Origin: Prorocentrum cordatum | Taxonomy: Eukaryota; Sar; Dinophyceae; Prorocentrales; Prorocentraceae | Reading direction: 5' to 3' | Assembly: GCA_963575745.1 (NCBI GenBank) | Contig: CAUYUJ010003447.1 | Span: 1,064,228-1,128,227 of the forward strand | Length of the DNA: 64,000 nucleotides | In this document: positions 1 through 11,705 of the stretch, in pieces | How the letters are laid out: each line of letters begins with the position of its first letter | Position numbering within the stretch: the stretch's first letter is position 1 | Made by a program: the position numbers and the translations under genes | Notes under the pieces: generated by a model | Told to the model about the DNA's origin: nothing | The model's database searches: none | What the model saw: only the letters and a program-made list of their open reading frames with translations

Positions 1-940
1 CTCTTACCTGAGATCCTGGCTATACCCGAGACCTGCCCACCCGCGGAGCTAAGGGAGAAGAGGAGGAGACAGAAATTAGTTTCGTCAGCGGCGAGGCAGA
101 GGAGCTGCTTGGTAGTCCCCAAACGTGGTGGTGACAACACCTGGCGGTGAGTCTCGGGCGATTTGGTGTCACCACCCGGTTTGGGTACTCGTGCGGTTTT
201 CCGAGGATGTCCCAGACACTGGTGGGTCCAGGAATCACAAAACCCGGTAGTGACCCCGCGTCCCCAAACCCAGCGGTGACCTTTTTGGGGATTCCAGGTC
301 GCCACCTGGTGTCTCACCACCTGGTTTGGGGGCTCCCGAGCTGCCCTAGCTGATGGCGATTCGGGGCGACCGGAAGGCGAATTGGCCCGCGTGCAAGAGG
401 GGGAACCAGGGGCAAAGGGCAGCCGCGCGGAGGACAGGAGGAGGAGGAGGAGGAGGAGGAGGGCACTCAGGCCAGCAGTGGCAATGGGGCCGCGGCAGCA
501 GCGGGACCGTGGCGAGGACGCTCCCACGGGCGCTGCCAGTGCTCAGTGTCGAGGAGGCGAACGCATGGTGGTCTCGAGTATGAATGGCGGCAGGGGCAGG
601 GGGGGGCGGCGTGGAGGAGGGCGGAGGCAAGAGTTAAAGGGGGAGGAGGGATGGGAGGACAGATCGATCAGGAACAATGACGGGGGTGGGACAGGAGGGA
701 AATGTATTCGTCCCTCCATCCTTCCCCCTCCCTCATCCCTCTCCCTCACCCTCCCTCTCCTCTCTCTTGGGCATTTCTCTCCTCCACCGCCCCCTCGCCC
801 AATACAAAAAAGGGAGAGAGGCAGGGATGAGGAAAGAGGGGAACCCTGGCAACACCCACGAGCTTCCGAAAGACCCCCAAAATGTTCGACCGCAATAAAC
901 CTTCTCCTCCATCCTACTCCTCCTCCCCCCTCCCTCTCGC
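1..940. other. Low-complexity stretch, no gene seen
   Basis: The stretch holds three imprecise copies of a motif like acctggtttgggg with ggtgacacc near 105-335, a GGA run at 427-465, GA-rich sequence at 590-680 and CT-rich sequence at 715-780. No open frame has coding character on either strand. Confidence 0.5.
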
Positions 941-947
941 CTTTCCT

Positions 948-1085
948 TATTCCAGACCTCGCAGAACGCCCGCGACGAGGTGCAGCCTACGGAAACCACC
1001 CAGGGCCATCAAAACGCCCAACAACTTCAGAGCTTTCGAAGCACAACGACAGGGGGGGACCGGCTCAGGGGGGGACATATCGAGC
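948..1085 (+). repeat. Dispersed repeat family D joined to the left end of family A
   Basis: Sequence of the form agaacgccc-cgacgagg-gcagc-cggaaacc followed by spaced aaaacg motifs also occurs at 7775-7870 and, more diverged, at 50530-50660. It runs here into the first 25 bases of family A (ggaccggctcagggggggacatatcgagc), after which the homology stops. Family assignment is by eye. Confidence 0.5.
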
Positions 1086-1340
1086 TCCCCAAATATAATA
1101 CAATATGATGGTTTCAATGCACGGCTTCATGAGTCGCAGGCGCTTCCACTGGGCCAGCTTGTCGCCCCGGATCCAAGTTTGACGGTCCATGGGGCCCGAT
1201 GGCGGGCCCGAGAGGCGAAATCGAGCAAACACGCCAGGACTGTCAACAATCCTATCGTCGGAGACCTGGCTGGGTCCAAGGTGGGGACACGCAAAGGGCG
1301 GCGAGCACGGCGGCGACAGCCCGGACGGCGGCGGGATCGC

Positions 1341-1435
1341 CTTGCCGAGCCCGCCGCGCAAGGCAGCCCGAGGGCCGCCGCCGCCCAGGGCGGCAGCAGG
1401 GGCAGCAGGGAGGCGAGCGTGCGCTGCGGCGGGAC
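1341..1435 (-). CDS. Candidate exon, unknown product
   Basis: On the minus strand an AG|G acceptor (cgggag|GTC) opens a frame reading VPPQRTLASLLPLLPPWA and then AAAALGLPCAAGSA. It ends at an AAG|GCGATC donor of the GC type, as in the sirtuin exons further upstream. Nearly every codon ends in G or C. The 95 bases hold 31 codons plus two bases. It could be a far 3' exon of the sirtuin gene or belong to another gene; no family is recognised. Confidence 0.4.
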
Positions 1436-1734
1436 CTCCCGCGCGCAGTCGGCGCCGTCAACGCAGTCGGCGTCCTCGCAGTCGTCTTCATCTTCGTGGT
1501 CGTCGTCGTCTCGTCGTCGGGGCCGTCGCCGTCGCCGTCGCCGCCGTCGTCTTCATCGTCGGTTGAAGGGGGGCCGAACGCCCCGGCATTCTTATAGGCT
1601 TATCACGCAATGTTCTTAGAACACCATGACATTGCAAAAACAACATAACATGTTCTGAACAAGATGCCGAAATATTATAAAACACCCAAACAAATTCAAT
1701 TGTGAGTCCCGTGTTGAAGGTACCGACGTCGGAG

Positions 1735-2025
1735 GAACTCCCTAATGGGGCCACGGTTCTCGTGAGGGGCGCGCCGAAATCAATCACTGGGGCATTCGGC
1801 TGGGCTCCCGATAAGGCAGCGATCCTCGTGAAGGGTGTGCAAGACTGAGCGCGTTGCCGACATGCGAATGCAGCCGCTGGGGCCTCCAGCGGAGCCCCTG
1901 TGTGGGGCCACGGTCCTCGTGAGGGGTGTGCCAAAATGGGTGCGGTGCCGCCGTGCGAATGCAGCCACTGGGGTCCGGTGGAGCTCCTTATGGGGTCACG
2001 AAGCGCGTGCGGGGTCCCGGGGTGC
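1735..2025 (+). repeat. 91-bp tandem repeat (family F, locus 1)
   Basis: Units of the type gaatgcagcc-ctggggyc-ggagc-cc-tatggggccac-gt repeat at 91-base spacing (for example cagccgctgg at 1871 and cagccactgg at 1962). A related 91-base array lies at 31600-31800. Confidence 0.65.
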
Positions 2026-2229
2026 GCCGTGCTGTGTACCGGAAAAAAGACATGCCCAGGGCACGGGCTGGGAGGAGGAGGAGGAGGAGGAGGAGGAGTG
2101 TGCTAAAGCAGGCAGGGAAGAAGCTGAGCAAGCGAGAGATGGCCTGTGCGTGTTGTGTTCTAGAGTGTGTAGTCACAACCACCTTGCTGGCTAAGTGGGT
2201 GTATGACATTTCCACGCAGTGACCCCATT

Positions 2230-3870
2230 GCAATAATGGCTCTATAGACGCTCCCTTTCATCGGCTGTTGGAGTGCCCCCCTTGCGCCCACCTCCGAAAC
2301 CAGGAAATGGGACAATTCGACGAATGAACAATGGCAGCAGGTCCTGGCCACCCACTTTTCGGGCATCTGTGGTTGGCGGCTCTTGACTGTCGACCCACCG
2401 AAACCGGTGTGGGAATTCCCTGGATACCCCCTGGGATCCCGTCCGCAAAGAACAGAAACAAGAGAACCCACCAATGGGGAGGGGGGCGGGTTTCGTCAGC
2501 ACACCAGTCCCCTCCCCAAATTTCGAGCAGTCTCCGGAGTTCGCGGTGGACTGCAAAGTTCTTTTCCGATACGTTTGCCAGCCGAACCTTCGCCGCAAGT
2601 GCAGCACCCTCTCCAGTTACTACTGGGTGGGTTCGGCGCATGCCACGACAGTGCTGCGGAAAGATGAAGATGCGGTCAGCGATTCAGACAGATGTCGAAT
2701 CTCAGGCAATCGGGCCGCAAACGTTCTAGGAAAAATGCCGCAGGGAAGCGCAAACTTCATCCCTTGAAGCGTATGCTAAGCTCGTGACAGGTGCAGGAAG
2801 GGTTCTGGCCATCTGGCCCACTCGTGTGAATATTTCTATGTTGGTCCTCTGCCCAAGGTTCCCCGCCCTCCTCCTCCCCGCCTGTTTGTCTCATCCCACT
2901 CCCCCACTTGGACAAGCAACTGTTTCCATTGCGCTACTTGTTTAAAAGGGGTCACTCCTCAACGCAAGAGGCCCAGCTCACAACATTACCCCCCCTCCCT
3001 CACAGAGGCAATCAAGAAGCGGCGAGCCCTGCACAAATCCCTGAGCACGGGGTGGACTGATGGAAGACAAATGCGGCCTTGTCTCTCGGAGCAGGATAGA
3101 ATAAGGCAAGGCACAAGAAGTGGATCCCCGCGTCAGCAATGAGCTTCGGGACCTCCAGCGCAAACGCGTGCCAGGGTATACGATTTCTCACATGCTCGAG
3201 GTGATCTAGTTAAACAAGTCCCCCAGTCCCTTGTCGTCGGGGCTGGTCCGTGCTCTACTCTATTCTTCAAGGCTGGTGTGACTGCCGTGTCCTTCTCGAA
3301 GGTCACCCACATGCCCACAGACGGGCGACCCGTAACGGTCTGGACGTCCAGACCGTTGCGCCCAACCCCATCTGGGCGGATAGATCGCAGGGAAAAGGGG
3401 CAGACATGGGAAGGCTGGGTTGGGGCCTGGAGCATGTCACGGGCTCGGTGCGCCAAGGGACCTGGCAAATGTCACGGGAACGGAGCGCCAGAAGCCTGCC
3501 ACACGGGCATCTTGAGCGGAAGCGTGCCACACTGAAAGCACTGATTGGGACAACGCCCTGCCTGGATGGCGGCACTCATGTTGACCTCGCCCAAGAACCT
3601 GTTCAGATGTCAGAGTCAATCTGATGGGCATAAAGCTTCGAGCTGGGCCACATCCTTACAAGGAGCGCTTTTGCTGAGCTCGCAGGGCCGCGCTGTACAG
3701 TTTTACCAGTGTTGCCAGGAAGAGGAAGTGGAAGGAGGAAGGGAGGAGTGAGTTGCGCAGGGCGCTGTCTCTTCGAAACGAGGGCCCAACATCACAGGAT
3801 GGTTGACAAGTGTACTGTCTCAGACAGACACGTTCAAAGAACAACACACATGTTCTTAGAGCCTACAGGC
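2230..3870. other. Unique-looking stretch, no gene supported
   Basis: This region has little simple repeat. Several open frames of 60-130 codons overlap on both strands, none with a domain I recognise or a clear third-position GC bias, and none with convincing splice borders. It is most likely intron or intergenic DNA. Confidence 0.4.
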
Positions 3871-3899
3871 AAGCTTGGACGCCTCGCCACTGCTTGAGT

Positions 3900-4064
3900 C
3901 GGAGCCGTCGTCGTCGTCGTCGTCATCGCCGGAGTCGCCGTCGTCGCCGTGGGGACCGCCGTCGTCATCACCGTCGTCGTCGTCGTCGTCGTCGTTGTCG
4001 TAGTCGTCGACGTCGTCGTCGTCGTCGTCGTCATCGTCGTCGGCGTAGTCGTCGTCGTCATCGT

Positions 4065-4097
<33 letters not shown>

Positions 4098-4099
4098 CG

Positions 4100-4151
<52 letters not shown>

Positions 4152-4250
4152 GTCCGTCGGTGTCGTCGCCGTCGTCGTCGGGGCCGTTGCCGTCGGGACT
4201 GTCGCCGTGGTCGTCGTCGTCGTCGTTGTGGAGGTAGTGGCCGTCGACTG
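3900..4250 (+). repeat. GTC/CGT trinucleotide array
   Basis: Almost pure gtcgtcgtc with interspersed gcc, gtcg and cat variants. It makes long acidic, Thr-rich or Arg-rich open frames in every phase, which are artefacts of the repeat. Confidence 0.9.
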
Positions 4251-4629
4251 CCAACCTTGAGCGCTGGCGCCGACCCAGCGCCGCCTCATGAAGTCCGCGC
4301 GGACCTCCGCAATGTCTTGTTCTTGGAGTGGGGCGCCAAAGAGCCGAGAACGGCGATCAACCAAAGGACCCCCTTCCCTCAAGGCCTCCCTTCTCCGTGG
4401 CATGAGGTGCATCTTTGGGCCGTCGCGCCGCCATCCGGGTCGAGTCCGCGTCGAATCCATGTCGCACTTCTGCACCGAGTCGAGTCCGCATCGAGTTCTC
4501 GTCGAATCCACGTCGACCGCGCGACGGATGCACGAAGGAACTGTCAAATTTACGAAAAGGATCCTTAAAAAAAACAGGGTCTTCACACCAGGGCCTTCCG
4601 TCAACCCAGCCCTCGGGGGGCAAAGATAC

Positions 4630-4810
4630 GGCAGAACTGGCACAGGGGGGGACACATCGCCCTGCAATCGGCCCCCGTATAGCGAAGCCGCAGGTCCCTC
4701 GGCAGGTTGAGGCTATCGGGCCTCTATCGGCGATGAAACTGGCGATTAGGGGTCGACGCATTGTCTATCCCCCCCTAACGGTCGTTGCCCCTGAGTCCTT
4801 CACCCTGAGC
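4630..4810 (+). repeat. Family A dispersed repeat, copy 1
   Basis: Contains the family landmarks gggggacacatcg, atagcgaagccgca, gctatcgggcctctatcggcgatga, ggcgatt-ggggtcgacgca, then a pyrimidine tail and gttgcccctga. The hairpin part (tcgccga-caga-tcggcga in other copies) is deleted here. Confidence 0.75.
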
Positions 4811-5014
4811 CACTCTCTGACGGCCCGAGTGTCCCGGGAGGACCCTGGGAGCCCGAAGGCTCCCAGGACCCGTTCCACTGGAGGACTCGCTGCTCCGCGG
4901 CACGTTCACAGGAGACGAGCCACCACGCAACGCCACGGTCTCACGCGGCGACCTCCGCGGCAGGAGCCAGAGGAAGCGAAAGCGCCGAACTGGCTCCGGC
5001 GGGGACGCAGCGAC

Positions 5015-5190
5015 AGGGGACCAACTCAGGGGGGACACATCGAGCTGGAATGGGCGATATATCGCCGACAGATCGGCGACAGGTAACTGGGCAACCGATG
5101 GAAAATCCGCACGTTCCGGGGCGGAATGGGCCATCGGGCCCCTATCAGCGATGAGTGGGCGATTGGGCGCCGGTGTCCCCCCCCTCGGCC
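5015..5190 (+). repeat. Family A dispersed repeat, copy 2
   Basis: A nearly complete copy: ggggacacatcgagctggaa, then the 7-bp stem hairpin tcgccgacagatcggcga, aaatccgcacgttc, atcgggcccctatc-gcgatgagtgggcgattggg. It is in the same orientation as all other copies in the window. Confidence 0.8.
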
Positions 5191-5659
5191 AAGGGCGACG
5201 GTGCTGTCATGATGCGATTGGCTCAGGATGCGTTCCACGAGGTCCAGAATCTCACACTTGTGACCCCCATGCGGCGCAGCAGGAAACCCTGGAACGCGTC
5301 ATCATCATGAGGTCGTGCTTCCCTGGTATGCCGCCATGACGTTTTCCTATGCAGGCAGCAAGCGGGGCCCCGGGGCCGCCCCCCAGGACCAGCTCTCCAT
5401 CCTGAGCCGACTCCTGACGGCCCCAGGGCCCAGGGGCCCCGGGGGCCCCGGGGGCCCAGGGAGGGCCCCGGGGGCCCGAGGGGCCCCGGGAGGGCCTTGG
5501 GAGCCCGGGGAAGGGCCCAAGGACCACTCTTCCTTCGCGCCGGCCGCAAGCGTGAGTGACCCTGGACCCGCGGTGCGGGGCTTTGCGGTGTCCCGACGGG
5601 GCCACACCCAGGCGCGCGGGCCGCGGCCATCGCATCGCATGCTGCAGTCCATTCAACGA

Positions 5660-5800
5660 CCAGGTGTGGGGGGAGCCCATGGGGCCCGCACCAGAGGTCC
5701 CCCCGGCGAAAGGTCGCCCTCGGGGGCATTGCAACGACCACGTGTGGGGGCCCAAGGGGCCCGCACCAGAGGTCACTCCGGCGAAAGGTCGCCCTCGCGT
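5660..5800 (+). repeat. Two-copy tandem repeat of about 84 bp
   Basis: The block caacgaccaygtgtggggg-cccaTggggcccgcaccagaggtc-c-ccggcgaaaggtcgccctcg occurs twice in tandem. Confidence 0.6.
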
Positions 5801-5807
5801 GCGTTGC

Positions 5808-5974
5808 CTTCGCGGCCGTGCCCCCGAGGGAGGGCGGCCCCGGCAGAGGGCGTGAGGCGCGCGAGGGCGGCGGCGGCCCGGCGGCGAGAGCCCGCAGTGC
5901 TGCCCCGAGGCGGCGGGGCCTCCGCTCCCGGGGGCAGCAGCGCCGGAGGGGGGCCCGATCCACGGCCGAGCCAC
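5808..5974 (-). CDS. Candidate exon, unknown product, frame uncertain
   Basis: This is a CpG-rich non-repetitive island on the minus strand, bordered by an acceptor (catccacag|GTGG) and an AAG|GCAACG donor of the GC type. All three minus phases are open or nearly so, because the GC content is so high. One phase reads WLGRGSGPPPALLPPGAE, another LGAALRALAAGPPPPSRA. The borders, not the translation, are the main evidence. Confidence 0.3.
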
Positions 5975-5989
5975 CTGTGGATGCCGCGA

Positions 5990-6265
5990 GGGGGGGGGGC
6001 CACTCCTCCTGCCAGGTTGTGCCCTCGACCCTCGAGGATCGATGGGCGGAGATAACGTCGGGGGGGGGAGAACGTCGAGGATCGAGGGGGGGAGAGAACG
6101 TCGGGGGGGGGGGGGGCACCTGTGGCTGCCGCGGGGGGGGTCACTCCTCCTGCCAGATTGTGCCCTCGACCCTCGAGGATCAAGGGGCAGAGATAACGTC
6201 GGGGAGGGGAGAGGGGGCTACTCCTCCTGCCAAGCCTTGCCCTCGGCGAGGATAGAGGGGCGGGG
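5990..6265 (+). repeat. G-tract rich tandem repeat
   Basis: Three imperfect copies of tcactcctcctgccagryt-tgccctcgaccctcgaggat followed by agataacgtcgggg lie at about 6000, 6139 and 6220, separated by runs of 8-12 G. The runs could form G-quadruplexes. Confidence 0.6.
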
Positions 6266-6369
6266 GGGAGGTTGCCACACGGGTTTCGCCTTCTGGGCCT
6301 CTGGAGGCCTCCAGAGGCCTCTGGGTGCCTACAATGGGATTGGGATCCGGGGCGGGAACAGAACTTGTC

Positions 6370-6465
6370 ACCTCCTCCTCCTCCTCCTCCTCCTCCTCCT
6401 CCTCCTCCTCCCTCTCCTTCAACTCCTCCTCCTTCTCCTCCTCCTCCTCCTTCAACTCCGTAGTA
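6370..6465 (+). repeat. CTC trinucleotide array
   Basis: About 95 bases of ctcctcctc with a few interruptions, giving Ser, Leu, Pro or Glu homopolymer open frames that are not genes. Confidence 0.9.
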
Positions 6466-7547
6466 GTTATGTTGCTCTTCGCTCTGAATTTCCCTGTTTG
6501 GCAGTGTCCTCCCGTGGGCCGCAGAGAGGACTCGAAGGCTAGCCATGGGTCTTCCTCCTCCTCAGGCAGGCCAATGGTGCGCTCCGCTCGCTTATTCAAC
6601 TCCTACTCCTCCTGCTGCAGCCCAATGGTGCGCTACTCCACCTGCACCTCTTGCACCTCCTGCTGCATATTAACGTCCTCTCCTCCTTCCTGCGCCACCT
6701 GCTCCTTCTCCTCCTCCTTCTCCTCCTCCTGCTACACTTGCATCCTGATGAAAAGGAAAGAACAGCGGGCGAGGAACATAATCAACGACTTGAACACCGT
6801 CGTCGACGACGACTACGAGCGGCAGCGTCCGCGGCCGCCGCATGCAAGCCCAGACCTACGATGTCCATGCGGGTCACCCCGAAGTCCAGATCTCCCTCTC
6901 TTGGAGCCAGCTCTCAGCCCCGGATCGTTCCCTGACGGCCTCGGGGCACGAAAGATCAGAATCGAGAAGCAAAACGTGGGGAGTGAAACAGTCATGGCGT
7001 CGGGCGTTGGTGGTGCAGGATCCCAAAAGGTCTCTGGAGGTGGTCCACAGATGTCGCGAATATCCTGGGGGTCCCCGGAGCCAGGGGCCTCGTAAAGGCC
7101 TCTGAAAGCTTCCAGAGACCCGAGAAGAGCACAACACCTCCAAATCCTCTACAGCCACCGTGCTTCCATGGAGAGCACTGGAAAAAGAACGAAGGAGCCT
7201 TCTTCCTGGACGCGAAATGCTTCTGCCACGAGCAAGCCCCCCGATCAAAACCCGAGGAGCGACCCGACAGACAGAGCCCCTCCAGCGCCCCTCGTAAGCC
7301 AGAAGGTGGTTCGCACTTCATCATCGGAATGGCCGACTCGTGTCGTCACGACCCTCGCGTCTGGATCGTTCAACCTTGAACGATCCACAATTCTCCATCG
7401 CCAACTAGTTCCACATTGGCCAACTCTGGGCGACTAGCCGCCGGCGTTCAATCTCGAACGCCCGCACTGGGGTCGTCGTCGTGACGACACGACACAAACC
7501 AACCGTACTTGATCCTCGATCGGCGGCGGCAGAGGCTTGAGTAGCAA

Positions 7548-7735
7548 CGGTTTGGGGGGGACCAGCTCAGAGGGGTAAATGTCGACCCAGAATCCAAGAT
7601 ACATCGTCGATAGATCGGCGCTATGCCCCCGATAGCAAGTCCGCACGGACCTGGGCGGGGATGGGCTTTCGGGGCCGAGCGACGATCAATGGCGAAGGTC
7701 GATGCGTCCCCCCCTGAGCCTCGCCCAGCCTCACA
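7548..7735 (+). repeat. Family A dispersed repeat, copy 3, followed by family D
   Basis: Family landmarks are gggggggaccagctcag, atacatcgtcgatagatcggcg, cccccgatagcaagtccgcacg and ggtcgatgcgtccccccctgagcc. A family D copy begins 40 bases later (7775-7870). In the 948-1085 locus the order is reversed, with D before A. Confidence 0.75.
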
Positions 7736-8146
7736 TTGCCCTGCAACTGATGGTTCGTATCTCGGCTCTCCGGCGGCGGTTCGGGACGATTCCGGCACCC
7801 CCAGAACACCCTCGACGAGGCGCAGCTCATGGAAACCAACCCTAGTCTCGAAAACGTTCGAGAACGTGCGAAACCCGCCTACGAAAGCGTCCAGAAGACC
7901 CAGAGAGCATACCCTTCTTAAAAAAAGACCCCTGGAAGCGGCTGGCGGCGGCGGCTTCCAGCGGCCGGCGGAGGCTCACCTCCCAGATGTCCCCCGGAGG
8001 GCTAGACGCTAGACTAGACCCCTTTCCTGGGCTGGCTTCCAGGCAAGGCCCAGCGAGGGCCCCCGGAGGCCGAAAACGAACAAAAGCCTACATCGTCTTT
8101 CATCCCACGACCCGAGCATACGTCTGGGAACCCGCCGTGCTCGATC

Positions 8147-8251
8147 CTCGCGGCGGCGGCCGGCGCCAAGCGCAGGCTCTCCCCCCTGAGGAGCGCCCGC
8201 CAGCTGCCGAGCAGCGCACGGCGCGGCGGTGACCCCGGCGCGCCCGCCAGA
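8147..8251 (-). CDS. Candidate exon with an LLGSW motif
   Basis: On the minus strand a C-rich tract ending gcag opens a frame reading LAGAPGSPPRRALLGSWRAL and then LRGESLRLAPAAAAR, with 32 of 34 codons ending in G or C; the other phases are less biased. The 3' border is GCGAG|GATC, a GA-type donor of the kind known in dinoflagellates. The acceptor is followed by T instead of G. By position it could be a 3' exon of the sirtuin gene, but the product is unknown. Confidence 0.4.
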
Positions 8252-8711
8252 CTGCGGGGGGGGCGCCCACGGCGAGGGCGGCAACGATGGGGGGGCAACA
8301 GTCGGAGGCGCGCACGGGTGGGAAGTGAGGTGGGGCACGCCTTTTCAGAAGGCGGTGGGGCTTCTCAGAGGCTCTCCAGCCACCTGATAGGCCGTCGATG
8401 TCTTCGGAGAAGGTATAGAAAACACTTCACAGAGGGCCTGAGGCGGTCCGACCCTTCTGCCCCCCATCCAGGAGGGGAGGGCCAGGTGGGGGGAGACATC
8501 CACGCAAAACAGGAGCCCAAGCTTAGGTCCAGCCCCAGAAGGGGGAGGGGGCCACGTAGGGGTGCAGGTGCGTTTCCTTCCCCCAAGACAAAAGGCGACG
8601 ACGACAACGAGGCTGGCGACGGGATCGGCAACGAGGGCAGGGTTGGATCGGAAAGTCGTGCGCTGGACCGGGCTACCTTGTCACGGAGCCGCGATCGAAT
8701 CGGATCGGCTG

Positions 8712-8801
8712 CGTTAAGATGCGCTGCTGCGCCGCGGGGGCAACGTGCCGCGCCAGGTCGGCCGCGAATGGGGATCGAACGGGACCGAGCCCCGCGAACT
8801 C
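8712..8801 (-). CDS. Weak candidate exon
   Basis: A pyrimidine-rich acceptor (ggcccctcccag|GAG) precedes a minus-strand frame reading EFAGLGPVRSPFAADLARHV then APAAQQRI. Third-position GC is moderately high. The 3' border is not resolved, and no family is recognised. Confidence 0.2.
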
Positions 8802-10054
8802 CTGGGAGGGGCCAGAGCTACACACCAAGTCGCCTGGCCGGCGAAGGAGCTCGGTGTATAGACGCCCCAGCTTCGCAACCTGTCGGACGCAGGAACGTCT
8901 GTACAACATGGCAGAGTCCTTCGCCGAGCTCCTCAGCTCCTTGGCCGACCAAGCGACGTGGTGTATACGTCAAGTCCCTCCGAAGCTCGACGCCGAATCG
9001 GATCGGTCAAATCGGCAAGGGCCCTGCGAGGGCGAGCAGGACGACGGCGGCGGCGGCGGCGACGAGAGCGATGGCGCCCGAGTTTCCCTTGGAAGTGTTG
9101 TTCTGGGCGTTCTACCCGAGGCACTCGGCCCGCGGCGGCCGCGCACGTCCACGAGAGACTTGGCCGAGGCTGGACACCAGGAAGGGTATGGGGGCTGACT
9201 CAGCAGCTTCTGGACGGGAAGACGGCGGCGACGTGGACGACGGCGGCGACGCTGAGGGGGATAGACGACGACGACGACGAAGTTGGCGCCAAGGTTGGCG
9301 ACGACGGCAACGAGTGTGGCGATCGAGCGAGCTTACGAGCGGACAGCCGAGAGGCGGTTGGGAGACAGGACGGCCTTACAGACCCCTCAGCCTGATGGAC
9401 CATCTCCACAAAAAACTGGGCCCGAAGCCGTCCGCGTTGCTGGAACCGTTCCTCCAGGCGCGTGTGAGACCGTGGCACAGGGGCCTCGTCAGCGGACCGC
9501 GGCTGGGAGCACGGGGCCTGCGGCAGGCCCTGTGCTCACCACGACGGAGCCGTCTATCACAAGTGTGCAGACGGGAAAGGGTCCGCTGGTGCTGATCTCC
9601 TGCACACTCGTGAAGCCCGGGGGGGAATTCAAGTCGGGGCGAAAGCGACGACCAAGATCGCAAACTACCGTTCGAGCTGCCGTCCAGCACAAACTGGTCG
9701 GGTGGCCCCAACACATATGGTACCCCAGGGGGCGAATCTCGCAACTCCCTGGGCCTGAGGACCAGGGAAGGTCACACCTGCCGCGACATGAACCTGACCA
9801 AGGCAAGGATGTAAATATAAAATCGGCCAGGGGTCAACCTGGCACCAATACGTATCCAAGGAACAATCATCACACGGATCAGCGCGCGCCAGGCGTTATC
9901 ACCACAAGTGATCCTCATTATCGCACTATTCGTTCTCATCCACTAGGGCGATGCTCAGCCAGCACAGGTGGAATATCCAAGTACTGCTGCGGCATGCGAT
10001 TTGTCTGCTGACCCACGGGCCTCCCCACCAGAGCCCACCAGAGGGCCAATCCAT

Positions 10055-10751
10055 CTATTGACCTGGCACATGATCTTTCCTCTGGCTACCGATGGGCAGC
10101 GCGGGCGTTTGAGTTTGAAACCATGTACTTGAACTTTGCGGATCCCTTACGTTGCTGAAGAGCCTAGTGTTCTCAGCCACTCTTCCCCACGCCATAACTC
10201 TACATTGACAAGTTCGTGCCAAACCCTTGTGCGTCTTTGACGCCGTGTTGAAATAGCTGAACAATGTCGTGCACGACGCCACCGGGTAGACGCCATCTTC
10301 TACTTCATATTCGAAAATCGCACACCTGCAAACAACCCAAGGGTCAGGACTGCCCCTCTCATAAGCCAACGCCGTCTCCAGGCCCTCTTCATCCTCACCA
10401 CCCTTATGGAATACGTAGCCGGAACCACACCTCGAAGTTGGCAATACATTCCAGCAGTGATGTGTGGATCCTGGCGCAAAACCTCCACATCAGAATCTGC
10501 AGCTCGGGCGGCACGTGTGGCTTAGCTCCTTCCTTGGCTTCAGAATCCGCCTCCTCGTCGCCTCTCTTTTCGGACAGGCTCAGCACACCTTCCCTCAGGT
10601 CGTGCATGGTGGTGTGAGCCTTGGCGTGTCGAGAGCATGGACCCCTGGCATCCTCCCCCAGGCCGACTTTGTTCCAAATGTGAGCTCCGTGGCATTGTGG
10701 CCCCGCCGTCGCCCAATCCAATCGCCTGCAACAGTTGACCGAACCTTGCAA
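10055..10751 (-). pseudogene. Gene-like remnant, unknown product, one frameshift
   Basis: Two overlapping minus-strand open frames (10404-10751, 115 codons; 10055-10444, 129 codons) read continuously in protein-like sequence if one frame change is allowed near 10415. The upstream part has HVPPELQILMWRFCARIHTS and LLECIANFEVW; the downstream part has HKGGEDEEGLETALAYERGS and CTTLFSYFNTASKTHKGLAR. Third-position GC is only about 55%, unlike the sirtuin exons, so this is more likely a mobile-element or transferred gene relic inside an intron. Nothing in it matches a family I know. Confidence 0.35.
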
Positions 10752-10969
10752 TCCAAAACCTGTTCCACGGACCTAGAACCAGTCTGATGCGTGGAATATC
10801 GCGTAGTCCTCACCGTCTTTGGCCACCTGCTGCAGGCCGACGTTCTTGAGCACAGATCCTGTGATCCGAACTACGCTCTGCCTCTCGGCGTTCTAAGCCA
10901 GCTGCTTCGAGCTCTGGGCATGGTCATGGGAAACCGCTGCCATCCACGAAGACGAAGCTCCCATGAATA

Positions 10970-11130
10970 CGAGGGTGGCCATGAGAGTGATGAGGATGAG
11001 GAGGGCGACGGGGGCAAAGGCGAGGAGAACCAAGAAGGTTAGAAGGACGACGGGGACGGGGGCATAGACGGCGAGGACGACGACGGCAACGACGGCGACG
11101 ACGGCGAGGACTACCAGGATGGGCCAGGAT
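10970..11130 (+). repeat. GAC/GAG-rich imperfect repeat
   Basis: Decayed gacgacggg and gaggatgag units produce hydrophobic shadow frames on the other strand. Confidence 0.5.
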
Positions 11131-11514
11131 GGGCAATAAGTGAAGGGAAGGGCGGCGAGACAGGTGCTGCTGCCACCCTGCTTCATTGCAAGCTCGCTGA
11201 GCGCGGATGACTGAGAGATGCGAACTTCGCGCCAAGCAGAATAGCACAAGACGTGAGGAGAAAGGGGATGGAACGAAGCAGGAGAAGGAGGAGGAACAGA
11301 GAGAGGAGGAGTATATAAGAAGAGGGTGCTTTTGCCAAAGCGCAGCGGAGGAAAGGAGGAGGAGCAGGGGGAGGAGGGGGAAGAGCTGCAGAAACATGAG
11401 GGGAACCTCAACTCGAGGTCGCCCAGCTGCGTGCGGCGCACCGCCCGCAGCACCTCGGAGGCCACTGCCCGTTAGGGGGGGCATGCGGAGGCCAGGGGGG
11501 TGAAGGCCAACTTT

Positions 11515-11705
11515 GGGGGGGCCCCGCTCAAAGGGAACACATTGAGCTGGACTCGGCGATACAACGCCGCCAGAACGGCGACAAGCTCCCGATAGCAAGT
11601 CCGCATGTTCCTGGGTGGGGTGGGCTATCGGGTCCCTGTCGACGGTCAGTGGGCGACTGGGGGTCGACGCATCCACCCTGGGTCAAGTCCCCCTGATGTC
11701 GACCC
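11515..11705 (+). repeat. Family A dispersed repeat, copy 4
   Basis: Landmarks are aacacattgagctggactcggcgatacaa, gccgccagaacggcg (the diverged hairpin), cccgatagcaagtccgcatgttcctggg, gggctatcgggtccctgtcg and gggcgactgggggtcgacgcatcc. Same orientation as the other copies. Confidence 0.8.

Noticed and set aside
3810-4667. 252- and 277-codon open frames over the GTC array
   Set aside because: They are translations of a trinucleotide repeat; every phase is open and no unique protein segment is present.
8318-9595. 425-codon plus-strand frame
   Set aside because: The longest non-repeat plus frame, but Arg/Gly-rich, without domains and without splice or codon support; likely a GC-driven chance frame.
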